17,688 nucleotides of DNA from CAYLNK01 sp964384675 (lineage in GTDB: Bacteria > Acidobacteriota > Thermoanaerobaculia > UBA5066): positions 1-17,688 of the forward strand of contig CAYLNK010000114.1 in the NCBI GenBank assembly GCA_964384675.1, given 5' to 3'. Both the position numbers and the translations under genes were made by a program. The notes under the pieces are model-generated. The model was not told where the DNA came from and made no database searches. It worked only from the letters and a program-made list of their open reading frames with translations. Within the stretch, counting starts at the first letter, position 1, and each line of letters starts with the position of its first letter. Positions 1 through 7,680 of this stretch are shown here, piece by piece.

Positions 1-836
1 GTGGCGAGCACCGTGTCGCCGGCGCCGGTCACGTCGAACACCTCCCGGGCGCGCGCCCGGATGCGGCGCGGCTCCGCGCCCGGCTGCAGGAGGAGCATCC
101 CCTCCTCGGACAGCTTCACGAGCAGCGAGTCGAGAGCGAGCGCCTTGCGGAGGCCGTTCCCGAGCCTGGCGACGGCGCTGAGGTCGCGGGCCGACTCGCC
201 GGTGACCGTCTCGAGCTCCTTGCGGTTCGGCGTCAGCGCGGTGGCCCCGGTGTACCGCGCGTAGTCCCGGCCTTTCGGGTCTACGAGCGACGGGATGCCG
301 CGGTGACGCGCGGCGGCGATCAGCTCGGACAGGATCCGGGGGGTCAGCGTCCCCTTGGCGTAGTCGGAGAGGAGGAGGACGTCGGCCCGCTCGACGGCGG
401 CGCGCGCGGCGGAGAGGAGCTCCTCCTCGGCCGCGGCGGAGAGCCCGGCGGGAAGCTCCTGGTCGACCCGCAGGAGCTGGCGACCGTCGGAGACCATCCG
501 CCTCTTCACCGGCGTCGTCCTTGCCGGGTCGACCACGATGGTCCCGCCCGCGGAGATGGAGAGGAGGCGGCGCGAGAGCCAGGCTCCCTCCTCCTCCGGG
601 CCCACCGCGCCGAACGCCACCGTGCGAGCGCCGAGCGCGGCCAGGTTCTCGACCACGTTGCCGGAGCCGCCGGCCCGCCGGCTCATCGCCGAGAGCGACA
701 GGAGCGGGACCGGAGCCTCGGGGGCGACGCGCAGCACCTCGCCGGTCCACGTCTCGTCCAGCATCAGGTCGCCGACCACGGCGACCGTCACGCTCGGCGC
801 GGCCGAGGCGAGAGCGGCCAGCTCCCGCGGCGTCAC
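1..836 (-). CDS. hldE: D-glycero-beta-D-manno-heptose-7-phosphate kinase (HldE/RfaE kinase domain), C-terminus cut by window edge
   Basis: PfkB/ribokinase-family sugar kinase. It phosphorylates C1 of heptose 7-phosphate to give the 1,7-bisphosphate, a step towards ADP-heptose for the LPS inner core in the cytoplasm. The 278 visible residues start VTPRELAAL, carry the N-terminal VVGDLMLDETW (about 20-30), the glycine motif AGGSGNVVENLAALG (55-69), and the PfkB signature DVTGAGDT (268-275), with Asp274 the expected catalytic base. The window ends three residues later, so the kinase C-terminus and any fused nucleotidyltransferase domain are missing. Whether this is kinase-only or bifunctional HldE cannot be told. 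The GTG start at 836 overlaps the stop of the upstream gene (GTGA, 833-836), which fixes the start and implies translational coupling. The presence of gmhB two genes upstream supports the heptose assignment over other PfkB kinases. Confidence 0.88.
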   Translation of the reverse strand, partial: MTPRELAALASAAPSVTVAVVGDLMLDETWTGEVLRVAPEAPVPLLSLSAMSRRAGGSGNVVENLAALGARTVAFGAVGPEEEGAWLSRRLLSISAGGTIVVDPARTTPVKRRMVSDGRQLLRVDQELPAGLSAAAEEELLSAARAAVERADVLLLSDYAKGTLTPRILSELIAAARHRGIPSLVDPKGRDYARYTGATALTPNRKELETVTGESARDLSAVARLGNGLRKALALDSLLVKLSEEGMLLLQPGAEPRRIRARAREVFDVTGAGDTVLA

Positions 837-1792
837 GCGCGCTCCCCCGCGCGGAGGAGCAGGGCCTGGGCGATCAGGGGCACGATGATCTCGTGGTGGC
901 CGGTGATCGCGTAGGAGCGCCCGCCGGCCAGGATCGGGCGCTTGAGCACGTTCTCGCCCGGGCGGTAGTGGCGGATCATGTCGAGGTCGACGGTCGTGAA
1001 GTCGCGCACGTCGTGCCCCAGGTTCCGCGACAGCGACAGCGCCTTGAGGAACACCTCCGGGAGGATGACGCTCGAGCCGGCATTGATCCAGACCCCGCCG
1101 TTTCCGAGCCGGGCGATCACGCCCTGGATGGCGAGGAAGTCGCGGTACGACAGCTCGCCCACGAGGGCGCCGTCCATCCCCGGGTGCTGCGCCAGGGTGT
1201 CGGTGCCGATCGCGACGTGGACGGTCAGCGGGATCCCGGCTTCGGCCGCGGCGCCGAAGATCGAGAGGTGGCGGTACGGGTAGCGGCTGGCGAGGATCGC
1301 CTCACCGAGCGAGCGGCCGTAGCCCCAGCCCTTCCCGCGCCCCGCCCGCAACGCGCGGAAGACGCCGACGCCCGTCTCGCGGCTCATCCCGAACTCGCCG
1401 TCGGCGAGCACCGAGCCGACGTCCTCCGAGGTCTGCCCGTGGAACGCGACCTCGAAGTCGTGGATGCCGCTCGCCCCGTTCGTGGCGAGCGCCGTGATGA
1501 AGCCGCGGCGGATCAGCTCGATCAGCGTCGGCGAGAGCCCCGTCTTCAGGACGTGCGCGCCGAACGCGAAGACGACCGGCTTCCCCTTCTCGCGCGCGGC
1601 CACGATCGAGTCGACGATCCGGCGCAGCGACTCGGCCGCGAGGAGCCGCGGCAGACCCTCCCAGAAGCGGAGGAACGAGTCGGACTCCGCCGGGGGCGCG
1701 CCGAACGCCTCGACGCCCACCTTGAAGCGGCGTGTCGCGATCGGGTAGGTGGTGGCGCGGCGGCGCGCGCGCGGCGCGGTCTTCTTCGTCAT
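833..1792 (-). CDS. Conserved protein of unknown function inside the heptose operon (possibly deoxyhypusine-synthase-like Rossmann fold)
   Basis: A 319-residue soluble protein starting MTKKTAPRARRR, with a basic N-terminal tail, no signal peptide and no membrane segment. I do not recognise it securely. Conserved-looking blocks include KPVVFAFGAHVLKTGLSP (about 70-88), TNGASGIHDFE (about 104-114), a mid-region IGTDTLAQHPGMD, NAGSSVILPEVFLKAL and, near the end, TVDLDMIRHYRP and ITGHHEIIVPLI. Several His/Asp-rich motifs suggest an enzyme. The alternation of beta strands and Gly-rich turns fits a Rossmann-like fold, and the layout is loosely reminiscent of deoxyhypusine synthase, but the lysine-containing active-site motif of that family is not evident. 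The ATG at 1792 overlaps the gmhB stop (ATGA) and its own stop overlaps hldE (GTGA), so the three are made from one transcript. A role in heptose or LPS metabolism is inference from position only. Confidence 0.8.
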   Translation of the reverse strand: MTKKTAPRARRRATTYPIATRRFKVGVEAFGAPPAESDSFLRFWEGLPRLLAAESLRRIVDSIVAAREKGKPVVFAFGAHVLKTGLSPTLIELIRRGFITALATNGASGIHDFEVAFHGQTSEDVGSVLADGEFGMSRETGVGVFRALRAGRGKGWGYGRSLGEAILASRYPYRHLSIFGAAAEAGIPLTVHVAIGTDTLAQHPGMDGALVGELSYRDFLAIQGVIARLGNGGVWINAGSSVILPEVFLKALSLSRNLGHDVRDFTTVDLDMIRHYRPGENVLKRPILAGGRSYAITGHHEIIVPLIAQALLLRAGERA

Positions 1793-2415
1793 CTGTTCCG
1801 TCGTCGGGAAGGCGCGCGCGACCGGCGGGCCCGGATCTCGAGGGCCGAGAGCGCCTCCGCGAGCGTGCCGGCGAGTATCGCATCCGGAGCCAGCTCCCTC
1901 ACCCGTTCCCGGTGCTCCCGCCCGTGTCCGGTGAGGACGTGCGCCGTTGCGGCGCACAGGGCGACGCCGGCCCCCACGTCGTCCCACTTGTCCCCGATCA
2001 CCGCGCACCGGCGCGGATCGAGGCCGTGCTCGCGGATCGCCAGCTCGTGGAGGGCCGTGCCGGGCTTGCGGCAGCGGCAACGGATGGAGAGAGCCCGCAC
2101 GGTCCCGCCGGGGTAGTGGGGGCAGACCAGCGTCCCCGCGAGCGGGACGCCGTGCCGCGCGAGCCGGCGGGCCACCTCGGCGTTCACGGCCCGCACGTCG
2201 TCCCAGCTCAGGAGCCCACGCGCCAGGCCCGACTGGTTCGTCACCACGAAGAGGAGCGTCCCGCGTTCGGTGAAGCGGCGCAGCCCCGCGGCCGCGCCGC
2301 GGCCGAGGCGGACCCCGCGCGGGTCGGCCAGGAAGCCGCGCTCCACGATGAGCGTCCCGTCCCGGTCCAGGAAGAGGGCGTCGTACGGAGGGCGCGGCAC
2401 GCCACATGGTGCCAT
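1789..2415 (-). CDS. gmhB: D-glycero-beta-D-manno-heptose 1,7-bisphosphate 7-phosphatase (GmhB, HAD family)
   Basis: HAD-superfamily phosphatase that removes the C7 phosphate of heptose 1,7-bisphosphate before adenylylation in ADP-heptose synthesis; cytoplasmic. The 208-residue product has the nucleophile motif FLDRDGTL (Asp17 nucleophile, Asp19 acid/base), motif II VVTNQSGLARG (57-67), the structural zinc loop with Cys98, His100, Cys113 and Cys115 ending in CRCRKPG, and motif IV GDKWDD (141-146). The zinc loop separates GmhB and the related histidinol phosphatases from generic HADs, and hldE downstream decides for GmhB. Motif IV usually reads GD followed by Ser/Thr and Asp, so Lys-Trp here is slightly unusual. 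The length is typical, with an Arg-rich C-terminal tail. The ATG at 2415 has no clear ribosome binding site; a GTG at 2400 is an alternative start. First gene of the operon. Confidence 0.88.
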   Translation of the reverse strand: MAPCGVPRPPYDALFLDRDGTLIVERGFLADPRGVRLGRGAAAGLRRFTERGTLLFVVTNQSGLARGLLSWDDVRAVNAEVARRLARHGVPLAGTLVCPHYPGGTVRALSIRCRCRKPGTALHELAIREHGLDPRRCAVIGDKWDDVGAGVALCAATAHVLTGHGREHRERVRELAPDAILAGTLAEALSALEIRARRSRAPSRRRNR

Positions 2416-2445
2416 CCCCGGCGGGACGGGCGATCATCGCTCGTC
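2416..2445. promoter_or_regulatory. 30-bp divergent gap between gmhB and a small membrane-protein gene
   Basis: Only 30 bases separate the two divergent start codons. No Shine-Dalgarno sequence is visible on either side and there is no room for two non-overlapping promoters with leaders. Promoter elements probably lie inside the opposing coding regions, or one or both messages are nearly leaderless. No -35/-10 pair could be assigned. Confidence 0.4.
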
Positions 2446-3012
2446 ATGACGGCCCGGCGTCTCCCGGTCAACCTCGCGGCCCTCGCGTACTTCGTCTTGT
2501 GCCTTCTGGTGACGAGGTTCCTCCCCTCGTGGAGCCGCCTCTTCGTCTTCCTGGGGATCCCGTTCGTCCTCCTCGTCCTCCTGCGCGGCCGGCGAGGGAG
2601 CCTCCCCAGGCCCGAGCCGCGAGTCCTCGCGGGGGCCTCGGCGTGGGTCCACTCCGTCTCCACGGCCGAGCCCCCTCCCGCCGACCCGGACGATCCGGAG
2701 TCCGCCCCTGACCCGTCCGCCCGCTTCTTCACCGTGGAGCTCACGGTCACTCCCCGCCCGCCGGCCGAGGTCACCGCGACCGCGTGGAAGCCGGCGCTCC
2801 TCGAGGTCGAGCGAGCCGAGCCCTCGTCCGACGGCGACGACCCGGGGGTCGCGCGCCTCGAGGTGCTGGACGGCGACGCCTTCCGGGACCCGGGCTGGGA
2901 GGACCGGTCCGGCCCGCAGCGGCTCCGCCTCCTCGTCGGCGTGCCGCCGGACGTCCACGAGCTGCGCCTCGACTACCAGGGGATCGGGTTCGGGGCGATC
3001 ACGGTTCGTTGA
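2446..3012 (+). CDS. Small membrane-anchored protein of unknown function
   Basis: A 188-residue protein, not recognised. The N-terminus MTARRLPVNLAAL leads into two closely spaced hydrophobic segments (about residues 9-25 and 29-46) separated by RFLPSWSR. A basic RGRRGS patch follows, which by the positive-inside rule puts the following region in the cytoplasm, though topology is uncertain. The remainder (about 60-188) is soluble, rich in Pro, Asp and Glu (PPPADPDDPESAPDPS), with predicted beta strands (FFTVELTVTPRP and a C-terminal VHELRLDYQGIGFGAITVR). The start was chosen because the ATG directly precedes the hydrophobic segment; the open frame extends far upstream but only as the antisense of gmhB. 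A weak same-strand link to the lipoprotein gene 62 bases downstream is possible. Confidence 0.7.
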   Translation: MTARRLPVNLAALAYFVLCLLVTRFLPSWSRLFVFLGIPFVLLVLLRGRRGSLPRPEPRVLAGASAWVHSVSTAEPPPADPDDPESAPDPSARFFTVELTVTPRPPAEVTATAWKPALLEVERAEPSSDGDDPGVARLEVLDGDAFRDPGWEDRSGPQRLRLLVGVPPDVHELRLDYQGIGFGAITVR

Positions 3013-3074
3013 CCCCTTCGGGCGCGGCCGGTATCGTCCCGGGAAACCAAGACTTTCGACCCGAGGAGGCTCAC

Positions 3075-4007
3075 GTGACGCCGAAGCCGCTCGCCCGTGC
3101 CGTCGCCGTTCTCGCTCTCGCCGCGCTCACCGCCGGCTGCCAGGACAAGAAAGAGATGGAGCGGCTGCGTTCCGAGAACGCGAAGCTGACCCAGGAGTCG
3201 ACGAAGCTGAAGGGCGAGGTCCAGACCGCGAGCACCACGAGCGCGGAGATGGAAGGGACCCTGGACGAGGTCCAGAAGAGCCTGGAGGAGCTCCGCCTCA
3301 AGGAGCTGAAGGTGATCCGCACCTCGCTCCAGGTGCTCAAGGAAGGGAAGCCCGCCACCAGCAAGCGGGAGCAGGTCCACGCCGAGATCGACGAGATCAA
3401 GAAGGCGATCAAGGAGAACCTCGACAAGCTCACCCGGCTCGAGAAGGAGAAGCAGGAGGCCGAAGCGCGGGCCGCGGCCTCGGGCAAGCAGGTCAAGGCG
3501 CTCGAGCAGAAGACCTCCGCGCTCGAGCGGCTGGTCGGCGAGCTTCGCCGCTCGCTCGAGGAGAAGGAGTCGACGATCGCCGAGCTCGAGGTGAAGGTGC
3601 TGGAGCTCTCCCGGACCACCGAGGAGCTGAAGGCGACCGTCGAGGATCGCGAGTCGACCATCGTCGAGAAGGAGAAGGAGGTCGCCAAGGCCTTCGTCCT
3701 GATCGGCCCCAAGGCGGCCATGAAGAAGGCCGGCCTCATCGAGAAGAAGGGCGCGGTCCTCGGCATGGGTGGGAGCTGGGTCCGCACCGGCAAGTTCGAC
3801 GAGTCGATGTTCCAGCAGATCGACACGCGCGAGGTGACCGAGTTCGAGGTCGCTGCCGCCTCCACGAAGGCCCGCGTCCTTTCCGACCATCCGAAGGACA
3901 GCTTCGAGCTGACCGCCACGGGCCCCAAGACCAGCAAGCTGAAGGTGACCGACCCCGCCCGCTTCTGGCAGGGGAGCCACTACCTGATCATCATGCTTCC
4001 GGAGTAG
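3075..4007 (+). CDS. Coiled-coil lipoprotein, Cbp1 (collagen-binding adhesin)-like
   Basis: A 310-residue exported lipoprotein. Residues 1-21 form a signal peptide ending in the lipobox LTAGC, with Cys22 the lipidated residue, so the mature protein should be anchored to the inner or outer membrane. Residues about 26-225 are an almost uninterrupted coiled coil rich in Glu, Lys and Leu (for example KEMERLRSENAKL and REQVHAEIDEIKKAI). A compact C-terminal domain (about 228-310) follows, with FVLIGPKAAMKKAGLIEKKG, DTREVTEF and a closing FWQGSHYLIIMLPE. This combination resembles the Cbp1-type proteins annotated in Bacteroidota as collagen-binding adhesins; a real adhesin role here is inference and a structural envelope role is equally possible. 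GTG start, with AGGAGG (3064-3069) five bases upstream deciding it. The gene ends 23 bases from the convergent thioredoxin gene with no clear terminator. Confidence 0.82.
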   Translation: MTPKPLARAVAVLALAALTAGCQDKKEMERLRSENAKLTQESTKLKGEVQTASTTSAEMEGTLDEVQKSLEELRLKELKVIRTSLQVLKEGKPATSKREQVHAEIDEIKKAIKENLDKLTRLEKEKQEAEARAAASGKQVKALEQKTSALERLVGELRRSLEEKESTIAELEVKVLELSRTTEELKATVEDRESTIVEKEKEVAKAFVLIGPKAAMKKAGLIEKKGAVLGMGGSWVRTGKFDESMFQQIDTREVTEFEVAAASTKARVLSDHPKDSFELTATGPKTSKLKVTDPARFWQGSHYLIIMLPE

Positions 4008-4030
4008 GACCGCGACGGGCGGCCGGGCGC

Positions 4031-4546
4031 TCAGGGAGCCGCGGCCGCCTTCCGGATCGCCTCGGCGAACGAGGCCTCCGTCTGCATGCCCAGGAGCTTC
4101 ACGGCCACCTTTCCGTCGCGCCCATAGATCAGGGTGTACGGCAGCGACCCGTTCCACGACTTGTCGACCGCGTCGATGAAGTCTTGCGGATCCCGTGTCT
4201 TGGCCAGCCAGCAGACGAACGGGACCTTCAGCCTGGAGAGGAACTTCGGGACCTCCTTCGGCCCCGTCTTCTGGGAGTCCAGGGAGACGAGCACGACGGC
4301 CAGGTCCTTGGCGGCGTAGCCCCGGGAGGCGGCGACCAGGTGAGGCATCTCCTCGCGGCACGGCTCGCACCACGTCGCCCAGAAGTTGACGACGAGGACG
4401 CGCCCCTTCCGGGACGCCACCACCCGGCTCTGGTACTGGCCGGGGAGGAGGTGCTTGACCGGCTCCGCGGCCTCGATCGGGACACGGAGCAGGAGGACGG
4501 CTGCCAGCCCCGCCGCGGGAAGAGCGAGCAGCGTCACCCTTCTCAT
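4031..4546 (-). CDS. TlpA-like periplasmic thiol:disulfide oxidoreductase
   Basis: A 171-residue thioredoxin-fold protein. Residues 1-27 form a signal peptide or N-terminal anchor (MRRVTLLALPAAGLAAVLLL, cleavage plausible after IEAAE). The active site WCEPC lies at 59-63 (Cys60, Cys63) in the context VVNFWATWCEPCREEMP, followed by the strand VVLVSLD and the cis-proline segment SLPYTLIYG, all typical of TlpA/ResA proteins that reduce periplasmic disulfides, often during cytochrome c maturation or in copper handling. The partner is unknown: no cytochrome genes are nearby. It is the last gene of purL-redoxin-tlpA, 25 bases after the redoxin stop, with a GGAG about nine bases before its ATG. Length is normal for a one-domain TlpA protein. 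Confidence 0.88.
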   Translation of the reverse strand: MRRVTLLALPAAGLAAVLLLRVPIEAAEPVKHLLPGQYQSRVVASRKGRVLVVNFWATWCEPCREEMPHLVAASRGYAAKDLAVVLVSLDSQKTGPKEVPKFLSRLKVPFVCWLAKTRDPQDFIDAVDKSWNGSLPYTLIYGRDGKVAVKLLGMQTEASFAEAIRKAAAAP

Positions 4547-4571
4547 CGGCCGCGGCTCCGGAGGGTGTGGG

Positions 4572-5156
4572 TCAGACCCGCTTGATCGTGCATCCGAACG
4601 CCTTCGTCTCCGCGACCGGCACCGGCTTGCCGGCCAGGATCGCGTCCAGGGCGTTCTTCAGGTCGGGCGACTTGACGTTCTTCGGGTCGTCCATCGTCTC
4701 GTCGATCCGGCCGTGGTAGACCAGGTTCCCCTTCGGGTCGACGACGTAGACCTCGGGGGTCTTCTGCGCGTCGTACTGGTCGGCGACCTTGTTCCCGGCG
4801 TCCTTCACCACGGGGAACGTGAACTCGTGCTTCTTGGCGTGCTCGGCCACCTCGGGGACGGGCTCCGCCTTGTTGCTGTTCACGCCGACGAAGGCGATCC
4901 CCTTCGGACCGTACTCCTTGCCGAGCGCCGCCATCCGCTCGTTGTAGGCGTTCGAGACGGGGCACTTCGTGGCGATGAACATCACCACGACCGCCTTGCT
5001 CTTCCCGGCCAGCTCCTTGAGCCCGATCTCCTTGCCGTCGGCGGCGGAGGGAAGCTTGAAATCGGGGGCGGCGGCGCCGATCTTCGGGGTCTCGGCCCCG
5101 GCGACGCCGGCGAGGACGGACGCGACGAGCGCGACGGCGGCAACGGTCTTCTTCAT
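4572..5156 (-). CDS. Exported redoxin / peroxiredoxin-like thioredoxin-fold protein
   Basis: A 194-residue protein with a clear signal peptide (MKKTVAAVALVASVLAGVAGA, cleavage near residue 21). The AhpC/TSA-redoxin fold follows: GAAAPDFKLPSAADGKEIGL (28-46), active-site loop FIATKCPVSNAYNERM with Cys65, then FVGVNSN and TPEVYVVDPKGNLVYHGRID. The site is CPVS rather than the CxxC of thioredoxins, so it has a single active-site cysteine there. A second cysteine near the C-terminus (Cys189, in AFGCTIKRV) is a plausible resolving partner, an inference. It is probably a periplasmic peroxidase or thiol reductase. Its ATG overlaps the purL stop (ATGA, 5153-5156), yet GGAGG seven bases before the start also supports independent initiation. 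The pairing with a TlpA protein just downstream suggests a small periplasmic redox module attached to purL by chance or by shared expression. Confidence 0.86.
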   Translation of the reverse strand: MKKTVAAVALVASVLAGVAGAETPKIGAAAPDFKLPSAADGKEIGLKELAGKSKAVVVMFIATKCPVSNAYNERMAALGKEYGPKGIAFVGVNSNKAEPVPEVAEHAKKHEFTFPVVKDAGNKVADQYDAQKTPEVYVVDPKGNLVYHGRIDETMDDPKNVKSPDLKNALDAILAGKPVPVAETKAFGCTIKRV

Positions 5157-7402
5157 GACGGATCCTCCAGGAGCTTCTCGAAGGCGGTCTCGGAGATCTG
5201 CCGGATCTCCTCGGTTCGGATGTCGATGGCCGGCTGGCCGTTGATCGCGATCTTCAGGGCGCCTTCGGTCACCCGGCCGAGGAGAGCGGTCGGCACCCCC
5301 AGGCGTTGCGCCGCCTCCAGGACCGAGCGGGTCGACTCCGGAGGGAACGAGACGATCGCCCGGGGGGACGACTGCGAGAACAGGAGCGGCGTCGGGAGGA
5401 GCGCCGACTGGAGGTTCACGTCGGCCCCGAGCTGCTCCTCTCCCCCGCAGCACTCCGCGAAGGCGACCGCGAGGCCGCCGTCGGAGACGTCGTGGGCCGA
5501 AGCCAGGTACCGGTCCCGGGCCAGCTCCACGAGGAGGGCCACGAGGGCCTTCGTGGCCTCGAGCTCGAGGCGCGGACACGGCCCGTCCTCACGGCCCAGG
5601 ATCGTGGCGAGGTACTCGCTCGCCCCGAGCTCGTCGCGAGTCTCGCCGAGGACGGCGACCAGGTGGCCTTCCTTCCGGAAGCGCATCGGGACGGCGGTGG
5701 TGACGTCGTCGAGGAGGCCGACCATCCCGATCGTCGGGGTCGGGAGGATCGACCGGCCGTCGGTCTCGTTGTAGAGGGAGACGTTCCCGGAGATGACCGG
5801 CGTCCCGAGCACGCGGCACGCCTCGGAGATGCCGTCCACGGCCGCGGCCAGCTGGCCGAGGACCTCCGGCCGCTCCGGGTTCCCGAAGTTCAGGCAGTCC
5901 GTCACCGCCAGTGGTACGGCGCCGACGCACGCGAGGTTCAGGGCGGACTCCGAGACGGCGTGGGCGGCGCCCCGCGCCGGGTCGGCGGCGACGTACCGCG
6001 GGTTGACGTCGGCCGTGAGGGCGAGCCCCTTGCCGGTCCCCTTCACCCGCAGCACCGCCGCGTCGCCGCCCGGGCCGACCACGGTGTTCGTCCGCACGCT
6101 CCAGTCGTACTGGTCGGTGATCCAGCGCTTTCCGCAGAGGTTCGGCGACGCCAGGAGGAGCTTCAGGGCGGCGGTGTCGTCCGGCGCACCGTCGATCCAG
6201 ACGCTTCCCTCCGTCCCGAGCCCCGGGGCCGCGATGGTGACCGGGCGCTCGTAGACCGGCGCCTCGTCCACGAGCGGACCGATCGGCAGGTCGGCCGCGA
6301 GCCGCCCCTCGAAGAAGAGCTCCATCCGCGGCATCCCGATGGGAGAGGTGAACGACGCGGACGGCGCCGTCACGACGCCGATCGTCGCGACGTCGACGCC
6401 CCACTTGCGGAAGACCGCGGCGACCTCCTCCTCGCGGCCGGCGTGCGCCACGATGAGCATCCGCTCCTGCGACTCCGACAGCATCAGCTCGTACGGCGTC
6501 ATCCCGGTCTCGCGGACCGGCACCTTCGAGAGGTCGAGCTTCATCCCGACGCCGCCGCGCGCGCACATCTCGAACGAGGACGACGTCAGGCCGGCCGCAC
6601 CCATGTCCTGGATGGCGACCACCGCGTCCCCCTCCAGCACCTCGAGCACGGCCTCGAGGAGGAGCTTCTCGACGAACGGGTCGCCGACCTGCACGGTCGG
6701 CCGGCGCTGCGCCTTCTCGTCGTCGAAGACGTCCGACGCCATCGACGCGCCGTGGATCCCGTCCCGCCCGGTCTTCGAGCCGACGTAGAGCACCGGGTTC
6801 CCGGGGCCCGACGCCTTGGCGCGGAAGATCCGGTCGTGACGGACGATCCCGACCGCCATCACGTTGACCAGGATGTTCTTGTCGTAGGCCGCGTGGAAGA
6901 AGGTGGAGCCGCCCACCGTCGGCACGCCGATGCAGTTGCCGTAGCCGGAGATGCCGCGCACGACGCCGTCGATCAGGCTCTTCATCCGCGGGGCGGAGGG
7001 GCGGCCGAAGAAGAGCGGGTCGAGGAGCGCGATCGGGCGGGCGCCCATCGTGAAGACGTCCCGCAGGATCCCGCCGACGCCGGTGGCCGCCCCCTGGTAC
7101 GGCTCGATGAAGGACGGGTGGTTGTGGGACTCCATCTTGAAGACCACGGCCAGGCCGTCCCCGATGTCGACCGCACCGGCGTTCTCACCGGGGCCCTGGA
7201 GCACCCGCGGGCCCGTCGTCGGGAAGCGGCGCAGGAACACCTTGGAGGACTTGTACGAGCAGTGCTCGCTCCAGAGCGCCGAGAAGATCCCGAGCTCCAC
7301 CAGGTTCGGCTCGCGCCCGAGCACGGAGACGATGCGATCGAACTCCGCGGGCGTCAGCTTGTGCTCGGCGAGGAGGGAGGGACTGATCGGGGCGTTCACC
7401 AT
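5153..7402 (-). CDS. purL: Phosphoribosylformylglycinamidine synthase subunit PurL
   Basis: Catalytic subunit of FGAM synthase, the fourth step of de novo purine synthesis: formylglycinamide ribonucleotide, ATP and glutamine-derived ammonia give FGAM. At 749 residues it is the short PurL type that works with separate PurS and PurQ, neither of which is in the window. Characteristic motifs: SALWSEHCSYKSS (41-53), GPGENAGAVDIGDG (70-83), FKMESHNHPSFIEPYQGAAT (start 89), GGILRDVFTMGARPIAL, PTVGGSTFFH, AIQDMGAAGLTSSSFEM, and in the second half CLNFGNPERPEV, VISGNVSLYNET and HDVSDGGLAVA. The ATG at 7402 follows the normal MVNAPISPSLLAEHKLT beginning; no Shine-Dalgarno is apparent and a TAAACT -10-like box lies close by (7412-7417 on the complement), so the message may be nearly leaderless. 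The stop overlaps the start of the redoxin gene. Confidence 0.97.
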   Translation of the reverse strand: MVNAPISPSLLAEHKLTPAEFDRIVSVLGREPNLVELGIFSALWSEHCSYKSSKVFLRRFPTTGPRVLQGPGENAGAVDIGDGLAVVFKMESHNHPSFIEPYQGAATGVGGILRDVFTMGARPIALLDPLFFGRPSAPRMKSLIDGVVRGISGYGNCIGVPTVGGSTFFHAAYDKNILVNVMAVGIVRHDRIFRAKASGPGNPVLYVGSKTGRDGIHGASMASDVFDDEKAQRRPTVQVGDPFVEKLLLEAVLEVLEGDAVVAIQDMGAAGLTSSSFEMCARGGVGMKLDLSKVPVRETGMTPYELMLSESQERMLIVAHAGREEEVAAVFRKWGVDVATIGVVTAPSASFTSPIGMPRMELFFEGRLAADLPIGPLVDEAPVYERPVTIAAPGLGTEGSVWIDGAPDDTAALKLLLASPNLCGKRWITDQYDWSVRTNTVVGPGGDAAVLRVKGTGKGLALTADVNPRYVAADPARGAAHAVSESALNLACVGAVPLAVTDCLNFGNPERPEVLGQLAAAVDGISEACRVLGTPVISGNVSLYNETDGRSILPTPTIGMVGLLDDVTTAVPMRFRKEGHLVAVLGETRDELGASEYLATILGREDGPCPRLELEATKALVALLVELARDRYLASAHDVSDGGLAVAFAECCGGEEQLGADVNLQSALLPTPLLFSQSSPRAIVSFPPESTRSVLEAAQRLGVPTALLGRVTEGALKIAINGQPAIDIRTEEIRQISETAFEKLLEDPS

Positions 7403-7411
7403 CGGAACCGG

Positions 7412-7417
7412 AGTTTA
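7412..7417 (-). promoter_or_regulatory. purL: Candidate -10 box of purL
   Basis: On the minus strand TAAACT (TANNNT type) ends 9 bases before the purL ATG, which would give a leader of only a few bases. No convincing -35 was found upstream; the upstream DNA is the inverted-repeat element. Weak evidence, by pattern only. Confidence 0.3.
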
Positions 7418-7435
7418 GTCGCAGGGCGGCAACCC

Positions 7436-7468
7436 AGTGTGCCGTATCCGATGTGGCTTGCCAGCCGC
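7436..7468 (+). repeat. Left terminal inverted repeat of the element
   Basis: 33 bases beginning AGTGTGCCGTATCCGATGTG, matching the complement of 7681-7713 at 29 positions; the mismatches are at offsets 13, 17, 26 and 33. Confidence 0.75.
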
Positions 7469-7680
7469 GCCAGGGTCTTGCGGCCGAGGTCAAGGCGCGC
7501 CGACCGAGGCTGGAGCAGGCCCTCCGCCAAGCGGCGGCCTAACGCCGAGATCGGCCGCAACCCCCTGGCGCCCTGCGGGTTCGGGCGGCGCAGGGCCATC
7601 TGCTTTGTTGCCGCTCCTACGCGGAGAGCCAACTCCAGCCGTCGTCGCGGCGCCGCGCATCTGGCCCCGCGGCGCTCCGA

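Noticed and set aside
833..1792. Firm assignment of the gene to deoxyhypusine synthase
   Set aside because: Layout is only loosely similar and the family's catalytic lysine motif is not evident; left as unknown.
521..2116. Long plus-strand open frame (531 codons) opposite gmhB, the unknown gene and hldE
   Set aside because: Arg/Pro/Gly-rich translation without domains, exactly antisense to three recognisable genes; a GC-bias shadow.
4008..4030. Terminator between the coiled-coil lipoprotein gene and the convergent TlpA gene
   Set aside because: Only 23 bases, with short GC complementarity but no convincing stem or T-tract on either strand.
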